64,000 nucleotides of DNA from an uncultured Prevotellaceae bacterium (GCA_900318255.1 ONJX01000002.1:62001-126000), one strand, 5' to 3'; counted from the first letter of the stretch, positions 34,802 through 43,942 are shown. The notes: generated by a model not told the origin, from the sequence alone. Numbers and translations are program-made.

Positions 34802-35353
34802 TTATTTTGCTACGTTGGCGCGGTTAAGGGTGTTCACATATTGGATGGGCAGTTCGGTCTTGATAGAGTCGGCAATAAACCGCGTGTTGCCGCGCCAGGG
34901 CAGCGAGCTTTTATATTCCCTATAGAATAGGTGCACAGGTATGTTGGTCTGCTTCAGCTCGTTGAGGGTCTTGGCAAGGGAGTCGTTAGTAACCGAGAAT
35001 TTAAACTCCTTCTTGACGATGCCGTTAGGATTTTGCGCGTCAATCTCATTGAAGGTGCACTCATAGGTCTTGAACACCGTGCCACTGAGCACCACATCCA
35101 CCACTTGCCCTTTAGTGGTGCGCAGCTCGGGGTTGTAATACTGGCAACGCATCAAGAAAAAGAGGAAAAACAAGAGTACCAGCGAGCCCACGATGAGCAT
35201 TATGCGTTTCCTGTTAGAGCGCCGCTCAATGGTGGTCTCGTTGAGCTCGCGTTCCTCGCGCTCCTCTTCGGTCTCTACATAAGGTTCATTGCTCTTCCTT
35301 GCAGGGGCATTGCCCTCAAAATAATCGTCGAAGTTGTCGTTGATGAGTTTCAT
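34802..35353 (-). CDS. Unrecognised single-pass membrane protein
   Basis: 183 residues. A charged N-terminal ~48 residues (EERELNETTIERRSNRK) is followed by one membrane helix at about 50-67 (RIMLIVGSLVLLFFLFFLM). The ~115-residue outer domain begins TTKGQVVDVVLSGTVFKTYE and is mixed alpha/beta. I recognise no family. It lies 33 bases upstream of the third C10 gene on the same strand and could be cotranscribed with the peptidases, but there is no functional link visible. Confidence 0.7.
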   Translation of the reverse strand: MKLINDNFDDYFEGNAPARKSNEPYVETEEEREERELNETTIERRSNRKRIMLIVGSLVLLFFLFFLMRCQYYNPELRTTKGQVVDVVLSGTVFKTYECTFNEIDAQNPNGIVKKEFKFSVTNDSLAKTLNELKQTNIPVHLFYREYKSSLPWRGNTRFIADSIKTELPIQYVNTLNRANVAK

Positions 35354-35361
35354 ATATAAGA

Positions 35362-35422
35362 ATAGTTAATAGTTCAGAGTATATAGTTCAGAGTATATAG
35401 TTCAGAGAGCAGATAGTTCAGA
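35362..35422. repeat. 7-bp array, ATAGTTC/AGAGTAT words
   Basis: ATAGTTA, ATAGTTC, AGAGTAT, ATAGTTC, AGAGTAT, ATAGTTC, AGAGAGC, then AGATAGTTCAGAG. It begins 8 bases upstream of the membrane-protein start codon. Confidence 0.85.
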
Positions 35423-35426
35423 GTTT

Positions 35427-35508
35427 CTTCTAGATTGTCCAGCGGACAAGGCGTGCCTTGTCCCCACTTAACATTTAACTCTTAACCCTTATCCCTTATC
35501 CCTTATAT
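35427..35508. repeat. Composite intergenic repeat with palindrome and CTTAACC heptads
   Basis: A TCTAGA remnant, the palindrome GGACAAGGC-GT-GCCTTGTCC (35444-35463), then heptads CTTAACA, TTTAACT, CTTAACC, CTTATCC, CTTATCC, CTTATAT (35467-35508). The last unit includes the stop codon of the flippase-like gene (35503-35505). Confidence 0.85.
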
Positions 35509-36558
35509 CGTCATTTCCTCGCTTTGGCTTTTAGTTTTTATTGTCGTCTTTCCCTGTGCGATGCGACGGCGGTCTATTGCCATGCTTACGAAAGCGTAGA
35601 TGCCCAGCACGATGAGCAGGCACGTCTGCACGCCCCACACCAGCCAGGCAAAGGCCGAGGCCTGTGGGTCGTAGGGGATAGTCGTGGTGCCCACGCCATA
35701 GAGCGTGAGGCCAAAGATGATGGCAAACTGCCAGGGTCCCAAGCCGCCGTTGCTGGGCACCGCCATGCCTATGCTGCTGAGCACAAAGAGCACCAGGATG
35801 GCAACGATGCCCAAATCCTTGGTGCAGGCAAAGGCAAACGAGGCAAGGTAGAGCTGCATGAAATAGCACCCCCATATCAGCACGGTGTAGAGCAGGAACA
35901 TCCACTTTCCTTCCATCTTGCCGATGGCAGCGAAGCCGTCCCACAGGTTGCGCAGCATCAGGCGCACCTTGGCGATGACCTTGTTCTCGCTCTTGCTGCG
36001 GAATATCCACACCAGCGCCAGCACGCCCATCACTCCCGCTGCCACCAGTAGCCAGAACACCCACGAGGTGAACATCGAGCCTCCACCATCACCGCGCTGG
36101 TCAAAGAACTTGACAAACTTGTCCTGGGCGATGAAGAAGGTGAACAGCGTGAGCAATGCTACCGTCACGGTGTCGCTCAGGCGGTCGCCCACCATTGAGC
36201 CCATCACCTTAGTGAATGATGCCTTCTCGCGCTGGGCAATGTAGCCCGAGCGCCACACCTCGCCCAGGCGAGGAAAGAGCAGGTTCACAAAATAGGTGCC
36301 AAAGATGCTGTTGACCAGTGCGCTAAGCGATGGGTGTACATCAATGGCTCGCAGCTGCAGCCGCCAGCGCAGCGCCCTGAAGATGTGGCTCAACACGCTC
36401 ACCACAATCACTGGCAGGAACCACCAGTAGTTGACGTCGTTGCGCAAGCTGTCCTTGATGGCTCCCCAATCTACATTCTTCGAGAGAAACCATGCAAGCC
36501 CCACACTGATGGCGATGGGGATACCATATTTCAATAGTGCCGATATAATCTTCTTCAC
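35503..36558 (-). CDS. Lysylphosphatidylglycerol synthase TM-region / flippase-like membrane protein
   Basis: 351 residues, about eight membrane helices. It matches the stand-alone LPG_synthase_TM (UPF0104, YbhN/AglD-like) family: ALRWRLQLRAI near 65, FGTYFVNLLFPRLGEVWRSGYIAQ near 88-112 with the conserved Arg/Gly-Glu motif, and SIGMAVPSNGGLGPWQF near 262. The stand-alone members lack the synthetase domain of MprF and are thought to flip lipids or lipid-linked sugars. The substrate is unknown. A -7 box is at 36604-36611. Confidence 0.85.
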   Translation of the reverse strand: MKKIISALLKYGIPIAISVGLAWFLSKNVDWGAIKDSLRNDVNYWWFLPVIVVSVLSHIFRALRWRLQLRAIDVHPSLSALVNSIFGTYFVNLLFPRLGEVWRSGYIAQREKASFTKVMGSMVGDRLSDTVTVALLTLFTFFIAQDKFVKFFDQRGDGGGSMFTSWVFWLLVAAGVMGVLALVWIFRSKSENKVIAKVRLMLRNLWDGFAAIGKMEGKWMFLLYTVLIWGCYFMQLYLASFAFACTKDLGIVAILVLFVLSSIGMAVPSNGGLGPWQFAIIFGLTLYGVGTTTIPYDPQASAFAWLVWGVQTCLLIVLGIYAFVSMAIDRRRIAQGKTTIKTKSQSEEMTI

Positions 36559-36603
36559 AGCAGTTTAATCTTATTTTGTTTTGGTAATTTGCTTTGTAAC
36601 CTG

Positions 36604-36611
36604 CAAAGATA
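36604..36611 (-). promoter_or_regulatory. Probable -7 box for the flippase-like gene
   Basis: The minus strand reads TATCTTTG, 46 bases before the start codon. Confidence 0.5.
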
Positions 36612-36745
36612 GACAATAATTTTATTAACTACAATTTCTCGGCATTTTTTTTGCCAAATGTTTGATTAAGAAATGAAAGAACAATTGCTAATGCACAAAT
36701 CTTGTTAAAAAGCTATGGCAAGAGTGGTGTTATCAGTTTTTTTTG

Positions 36746-36753
36746 TATCTTTG
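36746..36753 (+). promoter_or_regulatory. Probable -7 box for glutamine synthetase
   Basis: TATCTTTG, 56 bases before ATG 36809. Confidence 0.5.
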
Positions 36754-36808
36754 TCAAAATTTTCGACACAATACACTATTAACAACTTATAAAACAAAAA
36801 ACTAAATT

Positions 36809-38314
36809 ATGAACAACGACGCTTTGGCATTCAATGCCAACGAATTGATTGCATTTCTGCAAAAGCCTAAAGAAGAGTTCACTAAAGCCGACATCGTGCG
36901 CTTCGTGATGGAAAACGACATCGAGATGGTAAACTTCATGTACCCCGGTGGCGACGGCAAGCTCAAGACTTTGAACTTCGTCATCACCGACCTCGACTAC
37001 CTCGACACCATCCTCACCTGCGGTGAGCGTGTTGATGGCTCAAGCCTCTTCTCCTTCATCCAGGCCGGAAGCAGCGACCTCTATGTGTTGCCACGCTATT
37101 CCACCGCCTTTGTTGACCCCTTTGCCGAGATTCCCACACTGTGCATGCTCTGCTCCTACTTCGACAAGGACGGCAACCCACTCGCCAGCTCTCCTGAGCA
37201 GACCCTCGCTAAGGCCTGCCGTGCCTTTAAGGAGGTTACTGGCATGGAGTTTCATGCCATGGGCGAGCTAGAGTACTACGTCATCGAGGACGACGACGAG
37301 GTGTTCCCAGCAATCGACCAGCGTGGATATCACGAGAGCGCCCCTTATGCTAAGAACAACGACTTCCGCCAGCTGTGCATGAAATACATTGCCCAGACTG
37401 GTGGACAAATCAAATATGGCCACAGCGAGGTGGGCAACTTCACTCAAGACGGCATGCTCTATGAGCAGAACGAGATTGAGTTCCTGCCAGTGCCCGCCGA
37501 GGAAGCTGCCGACCAGCTCATGCTCGCCAAGTGGGTAATCCGCAACCTCGCCTATCAGCTCGGCAAGGATGTTACTTTCGCTCCAAAGATCACTGTAGGA
37601 AAGGCCGGCTCGGGGCTGCACATTCACATGCGCCTGATGAAGGACGGCAAGAACCAGATGCTCGATGGTGGCGTGCTCAGCGAGGTGGCTCGCAAGGCTA
37701 TCGCCGGCATGATGGACCTGGCTCCTAGCATCACCGCCTTTGGCAACAAGAACCCAACCAGCTACTTCCGTCTGGTTCCTCACCAGGAGGCTCCAACCAA
37801 CGTGTGCTGGGGCGACCGCAACCGCTCGGTGCTCGTGCGCGTGCCTCTGGGATGGAATGCCGATGCCGACATGTGTCACCTGGCTAACCCACAGGAGAAC
37901 GACAGCAAGCGCGACACCAGCATCAAGCAGACCGTGGAGATGCGCTCGCCCGACGGCAGCGCCGACCTCTATCAGCTGCTCGCAGGCTTGTGCGTAGCAT
38001 GCCGCCACGGCTTTGAGATGGACAACGCCCTTGAGGTTGCCGAGAAGACCTACGTCAACGTCAACATCCACGACAAGGAGAACGAGGACCGCTTGGCAAC
38101 GCTGGCACAACTGCCTGACAGCTGCGTGGCAAGCGCCGACTGCCTCGAGAAGCAGCGCGCCATCTATGAGCAGCACGAGGTGTTCAGCCCCGCCATGATC
38201 GACGGCATCATCGCCCAGCTGCGTGCCTACAACGACACCACCCTGCGCGCCGACATCAGCAGCAACCACAAGGCCATCAAGAAACTCGTTGACACCTACT
38301 TCCACTGCGGATAA
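36809..38314 (+). CDS. glnA: Glutamine synthetase (GSI-like)
   Basis: 501 residues. The N-terminal beta-grasp (FVMENDIEMVNFMYPGGDGKLKTLNFVI) carries the latch strand. The catalytic domain has EFHAMGELEYYVI with metal-binding Glu residues, GSGLHIHMRL with the conserved His, NPTSYFRLVPHQEAPTNVCWGDRNRSVLVRVPLG for glutamate and ATP, and VEMRSPDGSADLYQLLAGL with the active-site Arg. It makes glutamine from glutamate, ammonia and ATP. The adenylylation loop of enterobacterial GlnA (NLYDLPP) is not seen. The length and N-terminus distinguish it from the ~730-residue GSIII also common in Bacteroidales. It is monocistronic with a strong terminator. Confidence 0.93.
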   Translation: MNNDALAFNANELIAFLQKPKEEFTKADIVRFVMENDIEMVNFMYPGGDGKLKTLNFVITDLDYLDTILTCGERVDGSSLFSFIQAGSSDLYVLPRYSTAFVDPFAEIPTLCMLCSYFDKDGNPLASSPEQTLAKACRAFKEVTGMEFHAMGELEYYVIEDDDEVFPAIDQRGYHESAPYAKNNDFRQLCMKYIAQTGGQIKYGHSEVGNFTQDGMLYEQNEIEFLPVPAEEAADQLMLAKWVIRNLAYQLGKDVTFAPKITVGKAGSGLHIHMRLMKDGKNQMLDGGVLSEVARKAIAGMMDLAPSITAFGNKNPTSYFRLVPHQEAPTNVCWGDRNRSVLVRVPLGWNADADMCHLANPQENDSKRDTSIKQTVEMRSPDGSADLYQLLAGLCVACRHGFEMDNALEVAEKTYVNVNIHDKENEDRLATLAQLPDSCVASADCLEKQRAIYEQHEVFSPAMIDGIIAQLRAYNDTTLRADISSNHKAIKKLVDTYFHCG

Positions 38315-38342
38315 TCTTCACACCAGTGGCATCACTACATCA

Positions 38343-38386
38343 ATCGACACTCGAGCATTCGCATTCGAACCTCGGGTGTCGATTTT
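38343..38386 (+). terminator. Terminator of glnA
   Basis: ATCGACACTCGAG (38343-38355) pairs with CTCGGGTGTCGAT (38371-38383) with one mismatch, followed by TTTTC. Confidence 0.85.
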
Positions 38387-38410
38387 CTTCTCATTATTTT
38401 TATCGCAAAA

Positions 38411-38572
38411 CGATAAAAAACGGACAAAAAGAACCGACCCCTTTTTCCGATTTTTGTTGTAAAACGATAAAAAACAGACAAAAAGAACCGCCCCCTTTTT
38501 CCGATTTTTGTTGTAAAACGATAAAAAACGGACAAAAAGAACCGACCCTTTTTTCCGATTTTTGTTGGGAAA
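38411..38572. repeat. 54-bp tandem repeat, 3 copies, each a potential hairpin
   Basis: CGATAAAAAAC units start at 38411, 38465 and 38519. Each unit contains AAAAACGGACAAAAAG and CTTTTTCCGATTTTT, nearly complementary halves around ACCGACCC. The copies differ at only a few positions. ORFs on both strands across this region arise only because 54 is a multiple of three. Confidence 0.88.
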
Positions 38573-38606
38573 TGATTAAAAAATATTAATATTCGATAGA
38601 TTTTTA

Positions 38607-38636
38607 TTGTTTTACGATAAATTGGTTATAACTTTG
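38607..38636 (+). promoter_or_regulatory. Promoter of the DUF2975-HTH pair
   Basis: TTG at 38607-38609, 19-base spacer, TAACTTTG at 38629-38636. Both elements match the Bacteroidales consensus. Confidence 0.7.
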
Positions 38637-38679
38637 CCAGCGGAATCAAATTTATTAATCATTAAATAGTTGTTTCGTT

Positions 38680-39162
38680 ATGAGTAAAAAAACAGTAAAA
38701 TTCTTGAAAATTGTGTGTTATGTGATGCTGGCACTCATTCCGCTGTGGCTCATTTTCTATGGCATTCAATCTTACTTTGTGTTCACCACCGGCAGTGGTG
38801 AGGGCGTGATTAACTGGGACTCGCCGCGCATAGGGGTGAAAGTGACTTTTTTCATCCTACACCGCATTGCTATGCTCACTATGGCTGGACTCTTCACCGC
38901 CTTTATAATTAACATCTTAAGGTATCTGAAAGACGGCACTATCTTTAGCCGCGCTAATGTGGTGCTGCTATGGGTAATGGTGCTGGTGTTGCCCATCTAC
39001 TCTTTCTTGAGCGACAACATTGGCATCGCTTGCGAGCGTACCGATAATCTCGCCATTGTGGTTACCGACAATATGTTCCTCTATCCGCTAGTGGCTCTTG
39101 TCGTAGCTTCGCTCTACAAGATTGCCTATGATGTGGCTGAGGAACAGAAACTAACAATTTAA
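38680..39162 (+). CDS. DUF2975 family membrane protein
   Basis: 160 residues with four membrane helices (VCYVMLALIPLWLIFYGI; FFILHRIAMLTMAGLFTAFIINIL; VVLLWVMVLVLPIYSFLS; FLYPLVALVVASLYKIAYDVA). The layout, the loop LRYLKDGTIFSRANV and the pairing with a small HTH protein 16 bases downstream match DUF2975/YozG-type loci. Their function is not established; they are often regarded as a membrane signal partner for the HTH regulator. Confidence 0.85.
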   Translation: MSKKTVKFLKIVCYVMLALIPLWLIFYGIQSYFVFTTGSGEGVINWDSPRIGVKVTFFILHRIAMLTMAGLFTAFIINILRYLKDGTIFSRANVVLLWVMVLVLPIYSFLSDNIGIACERTDNLAIVVTDNMFLYPLVALVVASLYKIAYDVAEEQKLTI

Positions 39163-39178
39163 CACCCTTTTGTACATT

Positions 39179-39394
39179 ATGATAGTAGTAAATCTTGATG
39201 TTATGATGGCATGTCGCAAGATGTCGCTGGGCGAGCTTAGCGAGAAGGTGGGCATCACGCTCGCCAACCTCTCAATCTTGAAGAACGGCAAGGCCAAGGC
39301 GGTGCGTCTGAGTACCCTCAACGCCATTTGCCGCGCCCTCGACTGCACCCCAGGCGACATTCTGGAATACCGCCCCGACGAGTGTGACCAATAA
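39179..39394 (+). CDS. YozG-like Cro/C1-type HTH regulator
   Basis: 71 residues from ATG 39179; the alternative TTG at 39170 is less likely. The whole protein is one Xre-type helix-turn-helix (MACRKMSLGELSEKVGITLANLSILKNGKAKAVRLSTLNAICRALDCTPGDILEY). Small HTH proteins of this kind accompany DUF2975 membrane proteins, as here, and probably regulate their own operon. A MITE lies 5 bases downstream of the stop. Confidence 0.9.
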   Translation: MIVVNLDVMMACRKMSLGELSEKVGITLANLSILKNGKAKAVRLSTLNAICRALDCTPGDILEYRPDECDQ

Positions 39395-39398
39395 AAAA

Positions 39399-39542
39399 CT
39401 CAGTCCACTTTAATAAACCCGGCGAATTATGCGAATTAAACTAATTGTTTTTTTACTGCTGAAAAATCAATGCTTTAATTATCTATTTTGCTTGTTTTTG
39501 GGACAATAGACTCAAAATTTGGACTTTTTAAAGTGGACTCAA
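39399..39542. mobile_element. MITE-like element, copy 2
   Basis: About 144 bp with ends CTCAGTCCACTTTA and TAAAGTGGACTCAA, about 80% similar by eye to 4878-5018. The left end has one change (CAGTCC for GAGTCC). It lies between the HTH gene and the outer-membrane gene, 40 bases before the start of the latter. Confidence 0.75.
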
Positions 39543-39581
39543 TAAAAAAATAAATACGTTAAATTAATAACTCTATTAAAC

Positions 39582-40499
39582 ATGAAAAAACAGATTTCTC
39601 TACTGCTTGTGGCAATGATGGCATTGCCTAGCCTGTGTGCTGCAAGCGAAGCAATGAAGGATGACTCGGTGAAAGTCATCAAGAGTCCTGAAAAAGTGAT
39701 TATAACTAAAGGAGACGCATCGTTCCGCCTTAACGTGGAGGGTAATGAAAGCGACAAAGGCTACCGCTATGAATACCAGGTGAAGGCGCGTGAGGACGGC
39801 AAGCTCTATGCTAGTGAGAGTGAGGACGGTAAGGTGAGGTTCACTCACCCATTCTCGAAATGCGACAGCAACTACAAGAAGCCGCACTGGCAGGTCTTCA
39901 CAAGCGACCTCATGTTTGGCTGGGGCGGCCACAGCGTGGCCGATGCCGACCGTGGAATCTTGAAGAAGTCGATGTCGGAAATCGGTATTCTGAACCTCGT
40001 GTCTCTAGCTCGCATCTTCAATCAGGGACGCTCACGCGTTTCACTGGGTGTGGGCTTCAACTGGCACCGCTATAACCTCAACAAACCCTACATCTGGACT
40101 CGTAGTGCCGAGGGCGTGCTGGGATATAATCAGCTCACAGAACAATTCGATAAGCATCATGCCACGCTGCTCGTGCGCTCGATGCAGTTCCCGTTGATGT
40201 TCAACCAGTCGCTTGGCAAGCGCTGGAACATAGCGGTGGGAGCAGTGATGAACTGGAACTTCTATGCCGACTACAAGGACTCCTATCGCATTGGTAAGAG
40301 CGACTACACCGAGACTACTCGCGGCCTCGACCAGCGCAAGATTTCGTTCGACGGCATCGCCATGCTCAGCTGGGGCGGACTAGGCGTTTATTTCCGTTAT
40401 GCTCCACAGTCGGTCATGAAAGATGGCTGGGGACCCGAAATCAAGAACCGCTGGACGCTGGGACTCGTGCTGAGAGGCTTCGGTTTTCATCGCCACTAA
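39582..40499 (+). CDS. Predicted outer-membrane beta-barrel protein, unrecognised
   Basis: 305 residues with a signal peptide (MKKQISLLLVAMMALPSLCAAS). After a charged ~75-residue periplasmic start come alternating amphipathic strands with aromatic girdles (LMFGWGGHSV, RVSLGVGFNWHRYNL, WNIAVGAVMNWNFYADY, LGVYFRYAPQS), ending in WTLGLVLRGFGFHRH. This fits a small outer-membrane barrel of about ten strands. No family is recognised. It has no obvious operon partner. The MITE just upstream may affect its promoter. Confidence 0.75.
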   Translation: MKKQISLLLVAMMALPSLCAASEAMKDDSVKVIKSPEKVIITKGDASFRLNVEGNESDKGYRYEYQVKAREDGKLYASESEDGKVRFTHPFSKCDSNYKKPHWQVFTSDLMFGWGGHSVADADRGILKKSMSEIGILNLVSLARIFNQGRSRVSLGVGFNWHRYNLNKPYIWTRSAEGVLGYNQLTEQFDKHHATLLVRSMQFPLMFNQSLGKRWNIAVGAVMNWNFYADYKDSYRIGKSDYTETTRGLDQRKISFDGIAMLSWGGLGVYFRYAPQSVMKDGWGPEIKNRWTLGLVLRGFGFHRH

Positions 40500-40547
40500 A
40501 TAATTACATCTCAATAACTGTCACCCATTGATGTAAAATAAAGAAGA

Positions 40548-40576
40548 AGAGACTCGAGGCAACTCCCCGAGTCTCT
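40548..40576. terminator. Bidirectional terminator between the barrel gene and metG
   Basis: AGAGACTCG (40548-40556) pairs perfectly with CGAGTCTCT (40568-40576), extended inward by GG/CC, with TTGTTT after it on the plus strand. Confidence 0.75.
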
Positions 40577-40608
40577 TGTTTATACCTTGCACATTTATCA
40601 GTTGTGCA

Positions 40609-42678
40609 TTAGCCTACTTTCACGCCTGGGCGCACTAGGCCTTGTGGCCCGATGACCACTAGGCGTCCGTCGGCATCCTCGGCGCTGAGGATCATGCCCT
40701 GCGACTCCACGCCCTTGAGCTTGCGTGGTGCGAAGTTGGCGATGAAGCACACCTGCTTGCCCACTAAGTCCTCGGGCTGGTAGAACTTGGCGATGCCCGA
40801 GACGATGGTGCGAGAGCCCATGCCGTCGTCGATGGTGAACTTGAGCAGCTTGTCGGCCTTCTTCACCTTCTCGCACTCGAGCACTGTGCCCACGCGAATG
40901 TCGAGCTTCTGGAAGTCGTCAAATGCCACCGTGGGTGCCACCTCCTGGGGAATGAAATTCTTGAGGGTGTTCTCTTGCTTGATGCGCTCAAGGCGGTCGG
41001 TCTGCACCTTTATGGTCTCGTCGTCGATTTTCTCAAAGAGCAGTTCGGCTTGGTTCACACGACTGCCAGCCTTGAGGATGTCGATAGCTCCGAGCTTGTT
41101 CCAGTCGGCTTTGTCGAGGTTTATCATCTTGCGTAGCTTCTCGGCGCTGAAGGGCAGGAATGGCTCGAAGGCTATGGCGAGGTTAGCGGTGATTTGTAGC
41201 GCTATGTTCATGATTGTCTCCACGCGCGCCATGTCGGTCTTGGCGAGCTTCCAGGGCTCGGTGTCGGCAAGATACTTGTTGCCGATGCGCGCCAGCATCA
41301 TGGCCTCGGCCAGGGCTGCGCGGAAGTGGAAGGTGTCGAGAGCCGCGCTGAGCTTGTCTTTCACGTCCTTGAACTCCTCGATGGTGGCGCGGTCGTAGTC
41401 GGTGAGCTCGTGAGCCTCGGGAATCACGCCGTCAAAGTATTTGTGTGTCAGGACTATGGCACGATTCACGAAGTTGCCGAGTATCGCCACCAGCTCGTTA
41501 TTGTTGCGGTCCTGGAAGTCCTTCCAGGTGAAATCGTTGTCCTTGGTCTCGGGAGCGTTGGCGGTGAGCACGTAGCGCAGCACGTCTTGCTTGCCGGGGA
41601 AGTCGTTGAGATACTCATGGAGCCACACTGCCCAGTTGCGGCTGGTAGAAATCTTGTCGCCCTCGAGGTTGAGGAACTCGTTGGCGGGCACATTGTCGGG
41701 CATGATATACTTGCCGTGGGCGTGCATCATGGTTGGGAAGATGATGCAGTGAAACACGATGTTGTCCTTGCCAATGAAGTGGATGAGGCGTGTGTCCTCA
41801 TCTTGCCACCACTGTTGCCATGTGCCCCAGCGCTCGGGCTGTGCGTCACACAGCTCCTTAGTGTTGCTGATGTAGCCTATAGGTGCGTCGAACCACACAT
41901 AGAGCACCTTGCCCTCGGCACCCTCCACGGGCACGGGGATGCCCCAGTCGAGGTCGCGTGTCATGGCTCGTGGCTCCAGGTCCATGTCGAGCCACGACTT
42001 GCACTGGCCATAGACGTTGGTCTTCCACTCTTTGTGACCCTCAAGAATCCATTGCTTGAGCCACTGCTGATACTCGTTGAGTGGCAGATACCAGTTGGTA
42101 GAGTCGCGCAGCACAGGCACGGCACCGCTTTCCTTGGCGCGCGGGTTGATGAGCTGTGTGGGCTCGAGGCTGCGCTGGCAGCCGTCCTCGCACTGGTTGC
42201 CGTAGGCACGAGGATGATGGCAGTAGGGGCACTCGCCCACCACGTCGCGGTCGGTGAGGAAGCGATGCTCCTCTTCGTCATAGAATTGCTTTGTGGTCTT
42301 TTCCACCAGTTTGCCTTCGTCATAGAGCTTGCGGAAAAAGTCGGCGGCAAACTTGTGGTGAATCTTTGATGTGGTGCGGCTGTAGATGTCGTAGGAGATG
42401 CCAAACCTTTGGAACGAGTCCTTGATGAGCTCGTGATAGCGGTCCACCACCTGCTGTGTGGTGATGCCCTCCTTGCGGGCACGCTGTGTAACCGGCACGC
42501 CATGCTCGTCGCTGCCTCCCACCATCATCACCTCCTCGCCCTTGAGGCGCAGGTAGCGCACATAGATGTCGGCAGGGACATAAACACCGGCGAGGTGGCC
42601 AATGTGTACTGGTCCGTTAGCGTAGGGCAACGCCGTTGTCACTAGAGTGCGTGCATATTTCTTCTTTTTTTCTTCCAT
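40609..42678 (-). CDS. metG: Methionyl-tRNA synthetase
   Basis: 689 residues. Class I signature [13 protein letters not shown] near residue 20, zinc knuckle [18 protein letters not shown] near 146, KMSKS-type motif DKISTSRNW near 340, an anticodon-binding helical domain, and a C-terminal EMAP-like tRNA-binding domain ([24 protein letters not shown], then [24 protein letters not shown]). It charges tRNA-Met and the C-terminal domain mediates dimerisation. A -7 box is at 42717-42724. It is single-gene and convergent with the barrel protein gene. Confidence 0.97.
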   Translation of the reverse strand: MEEKKKKYARTLVTTALPYANGPVHIGHLAGVYVPADIYVRYLRLKGEEVMMVGGSDEHGVPVTQRARKEGITTQQVVDRYHELIKDSFQRFGISYDIYSRTTSKIHHKFAADFFRKLYDEGKLVEKTTKQFYDEEEHRFLTDRDVVGECPYCHHPRAYGNQCEDGCQRSLEPTQLINPRAKESGAVPVLRDSTNWYLPLNEYQQWLKQWILEGHKEWKTNVYGQCKSWLDMDLEPRAMTRDLDWGIPVPVEGAEGKVLYVWFDAPIGYISNTKELCDAQPERWGTWQQWWQDEDTRLIHFIGKDNIVFHCIIFPTMMHAHGKYIMPDNVPANEFLNLEGDKISTSRNWAVWLHEYLNDFPGKQDVLRYVLTANAPETKDNDFTWKDFQDRNNNELVAILGNFVNRAIVLTHKYFDGVIPEAHELTDYDRATIEEFKDVKDKLSAALDTFHFRAALAEAMMLARIGNKYLADTEPWKLAKTDMARVETIMNIALQITANLAIAFEPFLPFSAEKLRKMINLDKADWNKLGAIDILKAGSRVNQAELLFEKIDDETIKVQTDRLERIKQENTLKNFIPQEVAPTVAFDDFQKLDIRVGTVLECEKVKKADKLLKFTIDDGMGSRTIVSGIAKFYQPEDLVGKQVCFIANFAPRKLKGVESQGMILSAEDADGRLVVIGPQGLVRPGVKVG

Positions 42679-42991
42679 GATAATAATATTTATATGCTTT
42701 TCCTGTAAATTTTTTGCAAAGGTAGTAAAAAGTTTTTAGTTCTCGGTTATAATGTGCTGGTTTTCGGTTGTTGGTTTATAGATTAGTGTTCTTGGTTTTG
42801 GCATATATTTTGCTAAATAGATTAGTATAAAGTATCCTTTTGGCTGTTTTTTTTATTAAAAATAAAGTCCACTGTTGGTAAAAACTAAATATTTTTGTAT
42901 ATTTGCAAATTAAACTGGTGTTTGCTATCATTTCGCTTGGAAATGGCGCATGTGAATTAATGAAAGTATAACTTAATAAATAACAGTGGCT
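42679..42991. other. 313-bp divergent gap between metG and the SPFH/GYF cluster
   Basis: Contains the minus-strand -7 box of metG (TACCTTTG, 42717-42724) and the plus-strand promoter of the cluster (42875-42905). The leader of the cluster is about 80 bases. No ORF or repeat is seen in the remainder. Confidence 0.6.
42875..42905 (+). promoter_or_regulatory. Promoter of the SPFH/GYF cluster
   Basis: TTG at 42875-42877, 20-base spacer, TATATTTG at 42898-42905. Confidence 0.65.
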
Positions 42992-43774
42992 ATGTTATCA
43001 CCTGAACTTAATGGACTTATTGATGCGGCATTGACTGATGGCTTGTTGAGCGATCAGGAGCGTGCGGTAATCAAGAAGCGCGCGTTGCTCGAAGGCTATG
43101 ATCCCGACGAAGTGGATATCTACATAAACTCACGGCTGCAGCAGATGCAGATTGAAGCCCAGGGTGCTGTTGCCAAGGTGAGGAAATGCCCTGCCTGCAA
43201 CGCCATCATCTCTTACATGCAGACGCGTTGCCCGCAGTGTGGCACCGAGATCGCCAATGTTGGCGCGACAAAATCGGTGCAGAAGCTCTCGGACATGATA
43301 AACGAGATTACTGCCACTGAGTTGATCAAAGACAAGCGCCAGGAGCGCATCAAGAATGCCATCAAGAGTTTCCCGGTGCCCACCACCAAGGAAGACATCA
43401 TGGAGTTCCTCTTCATGGCTGCCCCTAACGCCAAGAAGAAAAAAACCTTCCTGAGTATTCTGGGACCCGCATTGACGGTGGGGTTGATAGTGTTTGCTTT
43501 ATTCTTCATCCTTGGGTTTGTCACCGCCGAAAAGAATACTATAGGCGACCGACTGGAAGGTGGCGTGATACTAGGTATTTTCTTTGGGGTGATAGGTGCC
43601 GCGGTGGGACATGGCGCCCTGAAGAAGAGGGTGGAGCCAGTGCGCGACCAGAACAAGATGGCCGACGTGTGGCGCACCAAGTGCGAGCAGGTGATTGCCA
43701 AGGCCAAGTTCATCCTCAGGGAAGATGCTGGAGCCATGAACACCATCAGGGACATAGAGAAAGATTTATCATAA
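42992..43774 (+). CDS. TerB-like/zinc-ribbon membrane protein (first gene of SPFH/GYF cluster)
   Basis: 260 residues from ATG 42992 (a GTG lies two codons earlier). Residues 1-50 form a small helical domain (LIDAALTDGLLSDQERAVIKKRALLEGYDPDEV) resembling the TerB/SHOCT-like domains often attached to such proteins. A zinc ribbon follows with Cys66, Cys69, Cys80 and Cys83 (CPAC...CPQC). Two membrane helices lie at about 152-178 and 188-208, and the ends are probably cytoplasmic. Zinc-ribbon membrane proteins accompany SPFH proteins elsewhere, for example YdjG/YdjH beside YdjI in Bacillus, where they link PspA to the membrane. A similar anchoring role is inferred, not shown. Confidence 0.75.
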   Translation: MLSPELNGLIDAALTDGLLSDQERAVIKKRALLEGYDPDEVDIYINSRLQQMQIEAQGAVAKVRKCPACNAIISYMQTRCPQCGTEIANVGATKSVQKLSDMINEITATELIKDKRQERIKNAIKSFPVPTTKEDIMEFLFMAAPNAKKKKTFLSILGPALTVGLIVFALFFILGFVTAEKNTIGDRLEGGVILGIFFGVIGAAVGHGALKKRVEPVRDQNKMADVWRTKCEQVIAKAKFILREDAGAMNTIRDIEKDLS

Positions 43775-43780
43775 GCTAAC

Positions 43781-43853
43781 GCAGTAAAGCAGTAGAGCAG
43801 TAGAGCAGTAAAGCAGTAGAGCAGTAAAGCAGTAAAGCAGTAGAGCAGTAAAA
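43781..43853. repeat. 8-bp array, word GCAGTARA (9 units)
   Basis: GCAGTAAA and GCAGTAGA alternate irregularly in strict 8-bp register starting 4 bases after the stop of the preceding gene, inside the presumed operon. Confidence 0.88.
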
Positions 43854-43942
43854 GCAGCACTATTCCATTAATCTGCCATTGCCTTGTCAGCTTGTTTCTT
43901 GTTAGCTTATTAGCTTAAAAAACTATTAATTTATAATGTGAT

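Noticed and set aside
37268-38305. 345-residue ORF on the minus strand
   Set aside because: Opposite the glutamine synthetase gene; no family features.
38326-38589. Repeat-encoded ORFs on both strands after glnA
   Set aside because: They exist only because the 54-bp repeat is a multiple of three; no start signal or protein character.
41326-42369. 347-residue plus-strand ORF
   Set aside because: Opposite metG; no recognisable features.
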